From positions 1-56,681 of the forward strand of contig NZ_BMTL01000047.1 in NCBI RefSeq assembly GCF_014649655.1: a stretch of DNA of 56,681 nt, read 5' to 3'. Under the pieces are notes generated by a model. It was given only the letters and a program-made list of their open reading frames with translations. It searched no databases and had not been told where the DNA came from. This DNA comes from Streptomyces humidus (GTDB taxonomy: Bacteria > Actinomycetota > Actinomycetes > Streptomycetales > Streptomycetaceae). The translations under genes were made by a program, and so were the position numbers. Position 1 is the stretch's first letter, and each line of letters starts with the position of its first letter. Shown here one piece after another: positions 8,560 to 16,439 of the stretch.

Positions 8560-8745
8560 TTGAGCATGGCCGTGGCCGGCATGATCGCCGGCATGGCACT
8601 GGGCTTCGCCGGATACTTCGGCGGGTTCGGGGCCTTCCTGCTGGTGGCGGCGCTGGGCGCCGTGGGGTTCGTCGTCGGCCGGTTCCTGCAAGGGGACCTG
8701 GAACTCGGCGACTTCTTCCGCACCCGCGACGACCGCCGCAGGTGA
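8560..8745 (+). CDS. small Gly-rich membrane protein, DUF2273-like
   Basis: 61 residues: a very hydrophobic Gly/Ala-rich segment (about 3-45, one long or two short membrane helices), then a charged tail GDLELGDFFRTRDDRRR. TTG 8560 has GGGGAGA about 8 nt upstream; ATG 8566 is the alternative. Small DUF2273 membrane peptides accompany Asp23 genes in Firmicutes, and position plus topology support the same role here. The stop overlaps the next start (GTGA). Confidence 0.75.
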   Translation: MSMAVAGMIAGMALGFAGYFGGFGAFLLVAALGAVGFVVGRFLQGDLELGDFFRTRDDRRR

Positions 8746-9161
8746 CCACCGTGAACGAGTGGGGCGACGGCGCCGGCCGGCGCCCGGCCGCCGTCCCCGC
8801 GGGCCGGCGCGGCGCGACGCGCATCGCCGACCGGGTCGTGGCGAAGGTCGCCGCCCAGGCCGCGCGCGAGGCCGTCGGCCCGCTGCCGCCGGACGCCGGG
8901 TCCCCGAGCGCCACCGTCGCCGTCCGGCCGCACGCGCGGACCCCGTCGCCCGGTGGACCCCCGGTGGACGCGGCGCACGTCCGGGTCCATCTGGAACTCG
9001 GCTATCCCACCGACATCGGGGCCCGCTGTCACGAGGTGCGTCGACATGTCGCCGAGCGGGTAGGCGCGTTGGTGGGAATGGAGGTACCGGAGGTCGTCGT
9101 CCAGGTGGAACGGCTGCACCTGGCGCCGGCCCCCGGCAGGGCACAGGGGAGGACACGATGA
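8742..9161 (+). CDS. second Asp23/Gls24-type protein
   Basis: 139 residues. The start GTG 8742 overlaps the previous stop by 4 bp, implying translational coupling. After a Gly/Arg-rich N-terminus, TRIADRVVAKVAAQAAREAVG matches the first Asp23 helix and HVRVHLELGYPTDIGARCHE plus VERVGALVGMEVPEVVVQVERLHL-type sequence the second half. It lacks the long loop of the first Asp23 protein. It may form a heteromeric Asp23 layer with it (inference). Confidence 0.8.
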   Translation: MTTVNEWGDGAGRRPAAVPAGRRGATRIADRVVAKVAAQAAREAVGPLPPDAGSPSATVAVRPHARTPSPGGPPVDAAHVRVHLELGYPTDIGARCHEVRRHVAERVGALVGMEVPEVVVQVERLHLAPAPGRAQGRTR

Positions 9162-9790
9162 GCGAGCCCGAAGGCCCGCGGGGCGGCGCGGCGCCCGTGC
9201 TGGACAAGCCGGCCCGGGACGACGTCCCCGAGCGGGCCGCCACACCCGCCGACCACCGTTTCTGGTCGGCGCGCCGGACGCCCGCCGTCGTCGTCGCGGT
9301 GCTGCTGCTGGTCGTCGCGGCCGCCTTCCTCTACGACATCGCCGCAGTCCGGGTTCACCGGCCCGGCATGGCCTGGCGGCGCGCGCTCGCCCAGCAGCTG
9401 GCCGAGCGTCCGCTGGACGACGTCTGGGTGCTGGTCGGCGCCGGCGTCGCGGCCGCCCTCGGCCTGTGGCTGATCGTCCTGGCCGCCACCCCGGGCCTGC
9501 GGCACGTCCTTCCCATGAGCCGCCCCCACCCCGACGTCCGCGCCGGACTCCACCGGGACGCCGCCGGGCTGGTGCTGCGCGACCGGGCCATGGAGATCGC
9601 CGGCGTCCAGTCCGCCCGGGTACGCGTGCGCCGTCGCAGGGCCGATGTCCGCGCGGTCTGCCACTTCCGGGACCTGGACGACGTCCACGCGGACCTGGAC
9701 ACCGTCCTGACCGACGCGATCCGCGGTCTGGGCCTGGCCCGCCCGCCCGGGTTGTCGGTCCGGGTGCGCCGGCCCGGGAAGAAGGGGTGA
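9158..9790 (+). CDS. DUF6286-type membrane protein of the Asp23 operon
   Basis: 210 residues; ATG 9158 overlaps the previous stop (ATGA) and has GGGGAGG upstream. Topology: cytoplasmic acidic N-terminus (1-40), membrane helix 1 (TPAVVVAVLLLVVAAAFLYD), an extracytoplasmic stretch of about 40 residues, helix 2 (VLVGAGVAAALGLWLIVLAA), then a C-terminal domain with Asp23-like beta-alpha character (GVQSARVRVRRRRADVRAV, SVRVRRPGKKG). It is a plausible second membrane anchor for the Asp23 proteins. Confidence 0.8.
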   Translation: MSEPEGPRGGAAPVLDKPARDDVPERAATPADHRFWSARRTPAVVVAVLLLVVAAAFLYDIAAVRVHRPGMAWRRALAQQLAERPLDDVWVLVGAGVAAALGLWLIVLAATPGLRHVLPMSRPHPDVRAGLHRDAAGLVLRDRAMEIAGVQSARVRVRRRRADVRAVCHFRDLDDVHADLDTVLTDAIRGLGLARPPGLSVRVRRPGKKG

Positions 9791-9795
9791 CGGCG

Positions 9796-10374
9796 ATGCT
9801 CAGGACCGTCAACCGCGTGCTCGTGGGGATCGTCGGGCTGGTGCTGCTCGCCGTCGGCGGCGCGGTGCTGGCCGTCGGACTGGGCGCCTCCCCGCCCTCC
9901 TGGTGGCTCCACGACAGCCGCCACGACGTCCTCCTCACCACCGCCGAACGCACCCGCTGGCGCGACGAGGCCTGGTGGTGGCCGGCGGTCATCGCCGGCC
10001 TGGCCCTCCTCGTGCTGCTGCTCCTGTGGTGGCTGGCCGCGGATCTGCGCCGTCGCCGGCTCGGCGAGGTCCTCGTCGACACGGGGGACGGCGCGGGCGC
10101 GCTGCTGCGGGGCAGGGCCCTGGAGGGCGTGCTGGCGGGCGAGGCCGGCCGGCTGGACGGCGTCGCGCACGCCCACGCCCGCCTGACGGGCCGCAGCGAC
10201 GCCCCGGCCGCGCAGGTCCGGCTGCTCCTGGAGCCCCACGTGGACCCGGCGACGACGCTGAACCGCCTGACGACCGAGGCCCTGGCCCATGCGAGGGACT
10301 CGGCGGCGCTGCGGGCCCTGCCGGCGACGGTGCGCATGAAGAGCGCCAAGCACAAGGCGGAAAGGGTCAGCTGA
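9796..10374 (+). CDS. amaP: alkaline shock response membrane anchor protein AmaP
   Basis: 192 residues. ATG 9796 has AAGGGG 8 nt upstream; GTG 9787, overlapping the previous stop, is the alternative. Two membrane helices (NRVLVGIVGLVLLAVGGAVL and WWPAVIAGLALLVLLLLWWL) flank a short extracytoplasmic loop, then a cytoplasmic C-terminal domain of about 110 residues (RRRLGEVLVDTGDGAGALLRG, VRLLLEPHVDP). This hairpin-plus-cytoplasmic-domain plan is that of AmaP, which recruits Asp23 to the membrane in staphylococci. Last gene of the operon. Confidence 0.83.
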   Translation: MLRTVNRVLVGIVGLVLLAVGGAVLAVGLGASPPSWWLHDSRHDVLLTTAERTRWRDEAWWWPAVIAGLALLVLLLLWWLAADLRRRRLGEVLVDTGDGAGALLRGRALEGVLAGEAGRLDGVAHAHARLTGRSDAPAAQVRLLLEPHVDPATTLNRLTTEALAHARDSAALRALPATVRMKSAKHKAERVS

Positions 10375-10388
10375 GCCGCCCGACCACT

Positions 10389-10412
10389 CCCCGGAGCGGG
10401 CCCGTGCCGGGG
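10389..10412. terminator. weak GC hairpin between convergent genes
   Basis: CCCCGG (10389-10394) pairs with CCGGGG (10407-10412) across a 12-nt loop, in the 50-bp gap between the convergent amaP and SDR stops. There is no T run, so a termination role is only plausible. Confidence 0.35.
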
Positions 10413-10424
10413 CCTCGGCGCGCG

Positions 10425-11180
10425 TCAGAAGCCGTGCCGCATCCCGCCGTCGACCGGCAGCATGATCCCCGTCAGATAGGACGCCGCCGGGGACAGCAGG
10501 AAGGCCGCGGCCCGGCCGAACTCCTCCGGGGCGCCGTACCGGCGCAGCGGAATCCGGGACTCGTTCGCCGTCCGGGTCGCCTCGGGGTCCGCCGACAGCG
10601 CGTCCAGCTCGCGCACCCGGTCGGTGTCGATCCGCGCGGGCAGCAGCCCCACGACCCGGATCCCGCGGGGCCCCAGCTCGTCCGCGAGTGACTTCGCGAA
10701 CCCGGCGAGCCCCGGACGCAGACCGTTGGAGATCGTCAGCCCCGGGATCGGCTCGTGCACCGAACCCGACAGCACGAACCCGATGACCCCGCCCGCATCC
10801 AGCTCGGCCGCCGCGGCCCGCGCCAGCCGGACCGCCCCGAGGAACACCGACTCGAACGCGGCCAGCCACTGTTCGTCCGTGTTGTCCGCGACGAACCCGG
10901 GCGGCGGTCCGCCCACGCTCACCAGCACCCCGTCGAACCCGCCGAAGGCGTCCCGCGCCGCGGCGGTCAGCCGGGCCGCCGCGCCGGGCTCGGCGTTGTC
11001 CACGGCGACGCCGACGGCGTTCGGTCCCAGCTCGGCCGCCGCGGCGGCGACGCGCCCCTCGTCCCGCCCGGTCAGGACGACCTTCGCGCCGTCCGCGACG
11101 AGCTCGCGCGCGGTGGCGTTGCCGAGGCCCCGTGTGGCCCCGGTGACGACGTACACCCGGTCCTTCAGTCCAAGATCCAT
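10425..11180 (-). CDS. SDR family oxidoreductase
   Basis: 251-residue classical-length short-chain dehydrogenase/reductase. Rossmann motif TGATRGLG (about 13-20) and an NADP-type strand ending VVLTGRD. The usual NNAG is replaced by SVGGPPPG, and the catalytic Tyr-x3-Lys is not evident: the corresponding region reads SVHEPIPGLTISNGLRPGLAGFAKSLADE, with Ser but Asn-Gly-Leu where YxxxK is expected. It ends with SYLTGIMLPVDGGMRHGF. This places it with atypical SDRs. Its start lies 5 bp after the GH15 stop, so the two are probably cotranscribed. The same open frame runs antisense through the GH15 gene to 13007, which is a shadow. Confidence 0.85.
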   Translation of the reverse strand: MDLGLKDRVYVVTGATRGLGNATARELVADGAKVVLTGRDEGRVAAAAAELGPNAVGVAVDNAEPGAAARLTAAARDAFGGFDGVLVSVGGPPPGFVADNTDEQWLAAFESVFLGAVRLARAAAAELDAGGVIGFVLSGSVHEPIPGLTISNGLRPGLAGFAKSLADELGPRGIRVVGLLPARIDTDRVRELDALSADPEATRTANESRIPLRRYGAPEEFGRAAAFLLSPAASYLTGIMLPVDGGMRHGF

Positions 11181-11185
11181 GACCC

Positions 11186-12973
11186 CTATCCTGCCTCCTC
11201 GCCGCCGAACAGGGCGAGGGCGGTGTTCACCAGGCCGATGTGGCTGAACGCCTGCGGGAAGTTGCCCAGGTGCCGGCCGGCCACCGGGTCGTACTCCTCG
11301 GCCAGCAGCCCCACGTCGTTGGCCAGTCCCACCAGCCGCTCGAACAGCTCCCGCGCCTCCTCGGTGCGGCCGGTCATGTGCAGGGCGTCCGCCAGCCAGA
11401 ACGAGCAGGCCAGGAACGCCCCCTCGGCACCCGGCAGCCCGTCGACGGGGGCGCCGTCCGTGCTGTAGCGGCGCACCAGGCCGCTGTGTCCGAGTTCGTC
11501 GCGGATCGCGTCGACGGTCCCGACGACCCGCGGGTCGTCCGGCGGCAGGAAGCCGACGCGCGGGACGAGCAGCAGGGAGGCGTCCAGGTCGGCCGATCCG
11601 TAGTACTGGGTGAACGTGTTGCGCCGCGGGTCGTAGCCCTTCTCGCACACCTCGCGGTGCACCTCGTCGCGCAGCGCCCGCCAGCCCTCCAGGTCGCCTC
11701 TGAGCTTCGGGTACTGCTCCAGCGCGCGCACGGCCCGGTCGGCGGCCACCCACACCATCACCTTGGAGTGCACGAACTGGCGCCGGCCGCCGCGCACCTC
11801 CCACAGCCCCTCGTCCGGCTGCCGCCAGTTCTCGCTCAGCCAGTTCATCAGCGCGCACTGCAGCGACCACATGTGCGGCTTCGGCGACATCCCCGCGGTA
11901 CGGGCCAGCGACAGCGAGTCCATGACCTCGCCGTAGACGTCCAGCTGCAGCTGGTCCACGGCGCCGTTGCCGATGCGCACGGGGGTGGAGCCGCCGTAGC
12001 CCGACAGCCACGGCAGCTCGTACTCGGGCAGCCGGCGCTCGCCCGCCAGCCCGTACATGATCTGCAGGTCGGCCGGATCGCCCGCGACGGCGCGGAGCAG
12101 CCAGTTGCGCCACGCCTCGGCCTCGTCCTCGTATCCGGCTGCCAGGAGCGCGCCCAGGGTGAGGGTGGAGTCGCGCAGCCAGCAGTAGCGGTAGTCCCAG
12201 TTGCGGACCCCGCCCACCTCCTCGGGCAGGGAGGTGGTGAGCGCGGCGGCCATCCCGCCGGTGGGGGCGTACGTGAGGGCCTTGAGGGTGATCAGGGAGC
12301 GCACCACGGCGTCCCGGTGGGGTCCGTCGTAGCGGCAGCGCGCGGCCCACTCGCGCCAGTCGTCGACGCTGACGCGCAGCGCCTCCCACGGGTCGACGAG
12401 CGGCGGGCGGGACTCGTGCGAGGGGTGCCAGGTCAGCACGAAGGCGACCGACTCGCCCTCGGCGACGGTGAACTCGGCGTGCGTGGTGAAGTCCTTGCCC
12501 CAGGTGCGCACCTCCGGCTCGCTGCGGAACCAGACCGCGTCGGGTCCGGCGATCGCCACCCGGTGCCCGTCGACCCGGCGCATCCAGGGGATGACCCAGC
12601 CGTAGTCGAACCGCAGCCGCAGGACGCTGCGGACGGTCACCCGGCCGCGCAGCCCCTCGACGACGCGCACCACGTCCGGGGCCCGGTCGCGCTGCGGCAT
12701 CAGGTCGGTGACCCGGATCGCGCCCCCGGCGGTCTCCCACTCGGTGTCCAGGACGAGCGTGTCCGGCCGGTACGCGCGCCGGGTGCAGGAGCCCTTCCCG
12801 CCCAGGGGAGCGATGCGCCAGTGGCCGTTGTCCTCGTCGCCGAGGAGCCGGGCGAAGCAGGCCCCGGAGTCGAAGCGGGGCAGGCAGAGCCAGTCGATCG
12901 AACCGTCCGTGCCGACCAGGGCCGCGGTCTGCTCGTCGCCGATCAGGGCGTAGTCCTCGATGCGGGGGTGCAC
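11186..12973 (-). CDS. GH15 family glucoamylase-like hydrolase
   Basis: 595 residues. N-terminal beta-sandwich (IEDYALIGDEQTAALVGTDGSIDWLCLPRFDS, about 5-36), then the (alpha/alpha)6 barrel of GH15. The family hallmark GGVRNWDYRYCWLRD is at 254-268, and FTQYYGSADLDASLLLVP and HLGNFPQAFSHIGLVNTAL lie in the C-terminal third. There is no signal peptide, so it is likely cytoplasmic. Substrates of this subgroup include maltooligosaccharides or trehalose; which one applies here is unknown. GTG 12973 gives the standard N-terminus HPRIEDYALIGD; the frame extends to 13168 with Arg/Pro-rich shadow sequence. First gene of the pair with the SDR. Confidence 0.92.
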   Translation of the reverse strand: MHPRIEDYALIGDEQTAALVGTDGSIDWLCLPRFDSGACFARLLGDEDNGHWRIAPLGGKGSCTRRAYRPDTLVLDTEWETAGGAIRVTDLMPQRDRAPDVVRVVEGLRGRVTVRSVLRLRFDYGWVIPWMRRVDGHRVAIAGPDAVWFRSEPEVRTWGKDFTTHAEFTVAEGESVAFVLTWHPSHESRPPLVDPWEALRVSVDDWREWAARCRYDGPHRDAVVRSLITLKALTYAPTGGMAAALTTSLPEEVGGVRNWDYRYCWLRDSTLTLGALLAAGYEDEAEAWRNWLLRAVAGDPADLQIMYGLAGERRLPEYELPWLSGYGGSTPVRIGNGAVDQLQLDVYGEVMDSLSLARTAGMSPKPHMWSLQCALMNWLSENWRQPDEGLWEVRGGRRQFVHSKVMVWVAADRAVRALEQYPKLRGDLEGWRALRDEVHREVCEKGYDPRRNTFTQYYGSADLDASLLLVPRVGFLPPDDPRVVGTVDAIRDELGHSGLVRRYSTDGAPVDGLPGAEGAFLACSFWLADALHMTGRTEEARELFERLVGLANDVGLLAEEYDPVAGRHLGNFPQAFSHIGLVNTALALFGGEEAG

Positions 12974-13087
12974 GGGGTTCCGGGTTCCCGGCGGACACGT
13001 ACGGCAATCAGCGGTGCGGCCGGGCGGGTGACGACCCGCCGCGCACCCGCGAGGCCGTCGCCGGCGCGGTGTGCCCGCGGAGCGCGC

Positions 13088-13118
13088 GAGCCCGCCCGCG
13101 CTACACCGGGGCGGGCTC
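13088..13118 (-). terminator. hairpin spanning the SURF1 stop codon
   Basis: GAGCCCGCCC (13088-13097) and GGGCGGGCTC (13109-13118) form a perfect 10-bp stem whose 11-nt loop holds the SURF1 stop. A second stem, GGCGGGT/ACCCGCC, lies at about 13022-13039. There is no T tract on the minus strand, so termination is inferred from position only. Confidence 0.45.
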
Positions 13119-13892
13119 GGTGCGCTCCGGGGCCTGCGCGGCGGCCGCAGCACGCTCGCGGGCCTCACGCCGGGCCAGGGTCAGCCAGCCGAAGGGGACC
13201 CCCGCGGAGAACAGCCACCACTGGATGGCGTACGCGAAGTTCAGGGCCGAGTCCTCGCTGCCGGGCGGGCCGAGCAGTTCCGGGGTGTCCCCCTTGGGCT
13301 CGGGCGCCGTCTGCACGACGTAGCCGCCGAGCACCGGGGCCCCCAGGCGGCGCGCCTCCTGCTCGCTGTTGATCAGCATGACCTGCCGGTCCGGCAGCCC
13401 CTTGAGGTCCTTGATGCCGCTGGCCGCGGTCGTCTCGTCGGGCATCAGCCGGCCGGTGACGGTGATCCGGCCGTGGGGCGGCGCCGGGATCCGGGGGAAG
13501 TCGGTCTGGCTGGGGGCGTTCGCGGGGATCCAGCCCCGGTTGACCAGCAGCACCCTGCCGTCCGTCAGCACGAACGGGGTCAGGACGTGGAAGCCGACCT
13601 TCTCGTCGGCGTTGACCCGGCGCCTGACGACGATCTCGTGCCCGGTGTCGAAGGCTCCGGTGGCGGTCACCCCCCGGTACCGCTCGCTGCGCGTGACGTC
13701 GTGTCCCGGGGTGGTCAGCGTCTCCACGGGCACCGGGTCGGCGGCCAGCGCGTCGGAGACCAGCTGGTTGCGCGCGGCGCGCTCGTCGTGGCGATGCATC
13801 TGCCAGAAGCCCAGCCTGATCATCGTGGGGATGAGGAGGAGGGAGACCAGCGTGAGGATCACCCACTGCCGGGACAACAGGAAGCGGTACAC
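13101..13892 (-). CDS. SURF1 family cytochrome oxidase biogenesis protein
   Basis: 263 residues with the SURF1 plan: an N-terminal membrane helix (QWVILTLVSLLLIPTMIRLG), the conserved GFWQMHRHDERAARNQ, a periplasmic beta domain with VNRGWIP (VLLVNRGWIPANAPSQ), and a C-terminal helix following NFAYAIQWW (FAYAIQWWLFSAGVPFGWL). It helps assemble heme-copper cytochrome c oxidase. GTG 13892 begins the family-typical YRFLLSRQW; a TACGGT -10 element on the minus strand lies about 7 nt upstream, suggesting a leaderless message. The Ala/Glu-rich end is a cytoplasmic tail. Confidence 0.93.
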   Translation of the reverse strand: MYRFLLSRQWVILTLVSLLLIPTMIRLGFWQMHRHDERAARNQLVSDALAADPVPVETLTTPGHDVTRSERYRGVTATGAFDTGHEIVVRRRVNADEKVGFHVLTPFVLTDGRVLLVNRGWIPANAPSQTDFPRIPAPPHGRITVTGRLMPDETTAASGIKDLKGLPDRQVMLINSEQEARRLGAPVLGGYVVQTAPEPKGDTPELLGPPGSEDSALNFAYAIQWWLFSAGVPFGWLTLARREARERAAAAAQAPERTEPAPV

Positions 13893-13920
13893 CCCATGAC
13901 CGTACAACTCGGTCGTGGGG
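13892..13920. promoter_or_regulatory. inverted repeat overlapping the SURF1 promoter
   Basis: CCCCATGACCG (13892-13902) and CGGTCGTGGGG (13910-13920) are complementary over 11 bp with one mismatch, separated by 7 nt. The repeat spans the SURF1 start codon and its minus-strand TACGGT -10 (13899-13904). It could be an operator or a 5' hairpin. Confidence 0.5.
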
Positions 13921-13998
13921 TGTACTCGGCCGGGTGCCGGAAGCAACCTCGCGGGCAGGGGCCGCGGAGGGGGTTCCGCGCAGGGGTTCCGCGAAGGC

Positions 13999-14232
13999 TC
14001 ACGCCTTGTCGACGATGCCCACCCCGCCCTCCGCGCGGGCGCAGTGCGCGCCGCAGTACCAGTGCCCCTCCACCTCGACGCCCTGGCCGATGATCTGGAC
14101 CCGGCAGTGCTCGCAGATGGGGGCCATGCGGTGGATCGCACAGGAGAAGCAGTCGAAGACGTGGACCGCGCCCTGCGCGTGCACCTCGAAGGTCATTCCG
14201 TAGTCGTTGCCGCAAACTTCGCATCTCGCCAT
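13999..14232 (-). CDS. small zinc-ribbon protein
   Basis: 77 residues, Cys/His-rich throughout: CEVCGNDY near residue 4, CFSCAIHRMAPICEHC in the middle, and HWYCGAHC near the end. That gives at least eight potential ligands, enough for two zinc sites, with LIM or FYVE-like spacing. The ATG at 14232 was chosen because the longer frame to 14295 adds only Arg/Pro shadow sequence. It sits between SURF1 and the exonuclease gene on the same strand. Function unknown; a protein-interaction module is the simplest guess. Confidence 0.8.
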   Translation of the reverse strand: MARCEVCGNDYGMTFEVHAQGAVHVFDCFSCAIHRMAPICEHCRVQIIGQGVEVEGHWYCGAHCARAEGGVGIVDKA

Positions 14233-14312
14233 GCGCCACAGGGTGAGCCGTCGGCCCCGCGCGGGCGAGCGGGCGGCGGGCGAGTCGCGTGGCAATCACC
14301 CGTACGCACGGG

Positions 14313-15311
14313 TCACCCGTCGGCGGGCTCCACGTCCCGCAGGAGCTGTCCGAAGGCCGCCTCGTCGACGACGGGCGTCCCGAACTGCCGCGCCTTCACC
14401 ACCTTCGACGTGCCCGAGTCGGGGTCGTTGGTGACCAGCAGGCTGGTCAGCCGGGACAGGCTCGTCGCCACATGCAGCCCGGCCTCGGCGGCGCGGTCCT
14501 CCAGCAGTTCGCGCTCGACCGACGTGTCCCCCGAGAAGGCGACCCGCATGCCCTGTTTGAGCCGCTTGCCGTCCTCGTACCGCCCGGGGTTGGGGTGCGG
14601 GCACGCGGGCCTTCTGCGGGACGGCCGCCAGGTGCCCGGACGGTACGCGCCGTAGCCGCCCGGACCGCTCGCCTGCCGGCCGATCCTGGGCGTGGGCCGG
14701 TCGGTCCACTCGGTCAGCGGGCGGCACTCGAGCAGCGGCAGGCGGACGCCGCCTGCCGCTGCGGCCCGCAGGCTCGGCCGGAACGCCTCCGCGAGCACGC
14801 GCGCGTCGTCCAGCGCGTGGTGCGCCCGTTGCTGGACGACCCCGAAATGGGCCGCCAGCGACTCCAGCTTGTGGTTGGGCAGCGGCAGGCCCAGTTCCTT
14901 GGACAGCGCGATCGTGCACAGCCGCTGTCGCACCGGGGCCTCGCGCTGTGCGCGCGCGTACTCCCGCGCGATCATCTGCCAGTCGAAGACCGCGTTGTGC
15001 GCGACGAGGACCCGCCCGTCGAGCCGCGCGGCGAACTCCTCGGCCACGTCCCGGAACAGGGGCGCGCCTTCGAGGACGTCGCTCGTCAGACCGTGTATCC
15101 ATACCGGGCCCGGGTCCCGCTCGGGGTTGACCAGCGTGTACCAGTGGTCCTCGACCTCGCCGCGGGCGTCCAGCCGGTAGACGGCGGCGGAGATGATCCG
15201 GTCGTCCCGGGCCAGGCCGGTGGTCTCCACGTCAACGACCGCGTATCCCTGGGGATACGCGGTCGGCCACTCCGTGGGGGACGACGCTGTCGTCGTGTGG
15301 TCCTCGAGCAT
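14313..15311 (-). CDS. DnaQ-like 3'-5' exonuclease with C-terminal BRCT domain
   Basis: 332 residues. DEDDh exonuclease domain at about 20-190: ExoI AVVDVETTG (Asp27, Glu29), ExoII VAHNAVFDW, ExoIII HHALDDARVLAEA. A Pro/Arg-rich linker (about 205-250) leads to a C-terminal BRCT-like domain (GMRVAFSGDTSVERELLEDRAAEAGLHV, LVTNDPDSGTSKVVKARQ), as in NAD-dependent ligases. The arrangement suggests a DNA-repair nuclease separate from the replicative proofreading subunit. ATG 15311 has no Shine-Dalgarno; a minus-strand TATCCT (15320-15325) lies 8 nt upstream, consistent with a leaderless or near-leaderless mRNA. Confidence 0.92.
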   Translation of the reverse strand: MLEDHTTTASSPTEWPTAYPQGYAVVDVETTGLARDDRIISAAVYRLDARGEVEDHWYTLVNPERDPGPVWIHGLTSDVLEGAPLFRDVAEEFAARLDGRVLVAHNAVFDWQMIAREYARAQREAPVRQRLCTIALSKELGLPLPNHKLESLAAHFGVVQQRAHHALDDARVLAEAFRPSLRAAAAGGVRLPLLECRPLTEWTDRPTPRIGRQASGPGGYGAYRPGTWRPSRRRPACPHPNPGRYEDGKRLKQGMRVAFSGDTSVERELLEDRAAEAGLHVATSLSRLTSLLVTNDPDSGTSKVVKARQFGTPVVDEAAFGQLLRDVEPADG

Positions 15312-15595
15312 GGTCACTGAGGATACGGGCCCCCGCTGACAGCTCGCCGCACCTGCCCCGGAGGGACGGCGGGAGAAGCCTTCCGGGACGTACGGGAGTT
15401 CGCTGTGTGCACGCACGCGCGTGCCTGTCCGGCGGCTGACGGCGCACCAACCGCGCGGTTCCGGAAACCGGTTGGGCCGCCCCGCTTGGACCACCGCTTG
15501 TTTCGGCCGCACTTGAGGCTTTTTGTCCCATTCGTTCTGATGGTGGCGGGCATCGGTGCGGCGCCCGCGCCCCACGGGGTGTCATCCTCCCTCCT

Positions 15596-16306
15596 GTGAC
15601 GGAACCCACCCACGCCGAGGCCCACGAGGGCGCGCTCGGATCCCGGCTGAACTGGCTGCGCGCCGCCGTGCTCGGCGCCAACGACGGCATCGTCTCCACG
15701 GCGGGCCTCGTCGTCGGCGTGGCCGGCGCCACGGACGACCGCTCCGTGCTGCTGACCGCCGGCCTCGCAGGTCTGCTCGCCGGCTCCATGTCCATGGCGG
15801 CGGGGGAGTACGTCTCCGTGTCGACCCAGAGGGACTCCGAGAAGGCCGCCCTCGCGCTGGAGCGCCGAGAGCTGAGCGAGGAGCCGGAGGCCGAACTCGA
15901 CGAACTGACCGAGCTGCTGGAGGATCGGGGGCTGTCGGAGGAGGTGGCGCGGGAGGCCGCCGTCCAGCTCACGGAGCGGGACGCGCTGAAGGCCCACGCG
16001 CGCGTGGAGCTCGGCATCGATCCGGACGAGCTCACCAACCCCTGGCACGCGGCCTGGGCGAGCTTCCTCGCCTTCACCGTCGGCGCCCTGCTGCCTCTCC
16101 TCGCCATCGTGCTGCCCCCGGTGTCCTGGCGGCTCCCGGTCACGGTCGCGTCGGTCCTGGTGGCGCTGGCCGGCACGGGGTGGAGCAGCGCCCGTCTGGG
16201 CTCGGCCGCGCCGGGCCGGGCGGTGCTGCGCAACGTGGCGGGCGGGGCGCTGGCGATGGGGGTCACGTATGCCGTCGGGGCGCTGCTGGGGGCGGCCGGG
16301 GTGTGA
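15596..16306 (+). CDS. VIT1/CCC1 family transporter
   Basis: 236-residue integral membrane protein. The conserved start LRAAVLGANDGIVSTAGLVVGVAGA is followed by the family motif GLLAGSMSMAAGEYVSVSTQRD (about 60-80). A charged cytoplasmic Glu-rich helical domain (about 85-155) resembles the metal-binding domain of plant VIT1. Three membrane helices then end the protein. Predicted function is Fe(II)/Mn(II) transport. GTG 15596 has no Shine-Dalgarno, and a CATCCT element sits just upstream, so it may be leaderless. A divergent gene lies 284 bp away; that gap also holds a TTGAGG hexamer and a GGTTCCGGAAACC repeat. Confidence 0.9.
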   Translation: MTEPTHAEAHEGALGSRLNWLRAAVLGANDGIVSTAGLVVGVAGATDDRSVLLTAGLAGLLAGSMSMAAGEYVSVSTQRDSEKAALALERRELSEEPEAELDELTELLEDRGLSEEVAREAAVQLTERDALKAHARVELGIDPDELTNPWHAAWASFLAFTVGALLPLLAIVLPPVSWRLPVTVASVLVALAGTGWSSARLGSAAPGRAVLRNVAGGALAMGVTYAVGALLGAAGV

Positions 16307-16427
16307 AGAGGGCGTGAAGCACCGGGGCCGTTCGCCCGGCCGGTTGGCGGGGATCGCCAACAAGCAAGCGCATACCCCTGGAAATACTTGTCGGTAACAA
16401 CGTCTAGCCGCAGCCCACCAGCGGTTC

Positions 16428-16439
16428 TACGTTTCCCCC
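16428..16439 (+). promoter_or_regulatory. -10 element for leaderless hydroxylase mRNA
   Basis: TACGTT (16428-16433) followed by exactly 6 nt and ATG 16440, with no Shine-Dalgarno: the leaderless pattern. A TTGTCG hexamer at 16388 is too far away to be its -35, so the upstream element is weak. Confidence 0.55.

Noticed and set aside
11181..13007. Minus-strand frame continuous with the SDR gene through the GH15 region
   Set aside because: It is an out-of-frame Arg/Pro/Gly-rich shadow of the GH15 gene, which has the recognisable protein in another frame of the same strand.
15405..15599. 64-codon plus-strand frame before the VIT gene
   Set aside because: No ribosome site, no conserved features, and it ends inside the VIT start; treated as promoter sequence.
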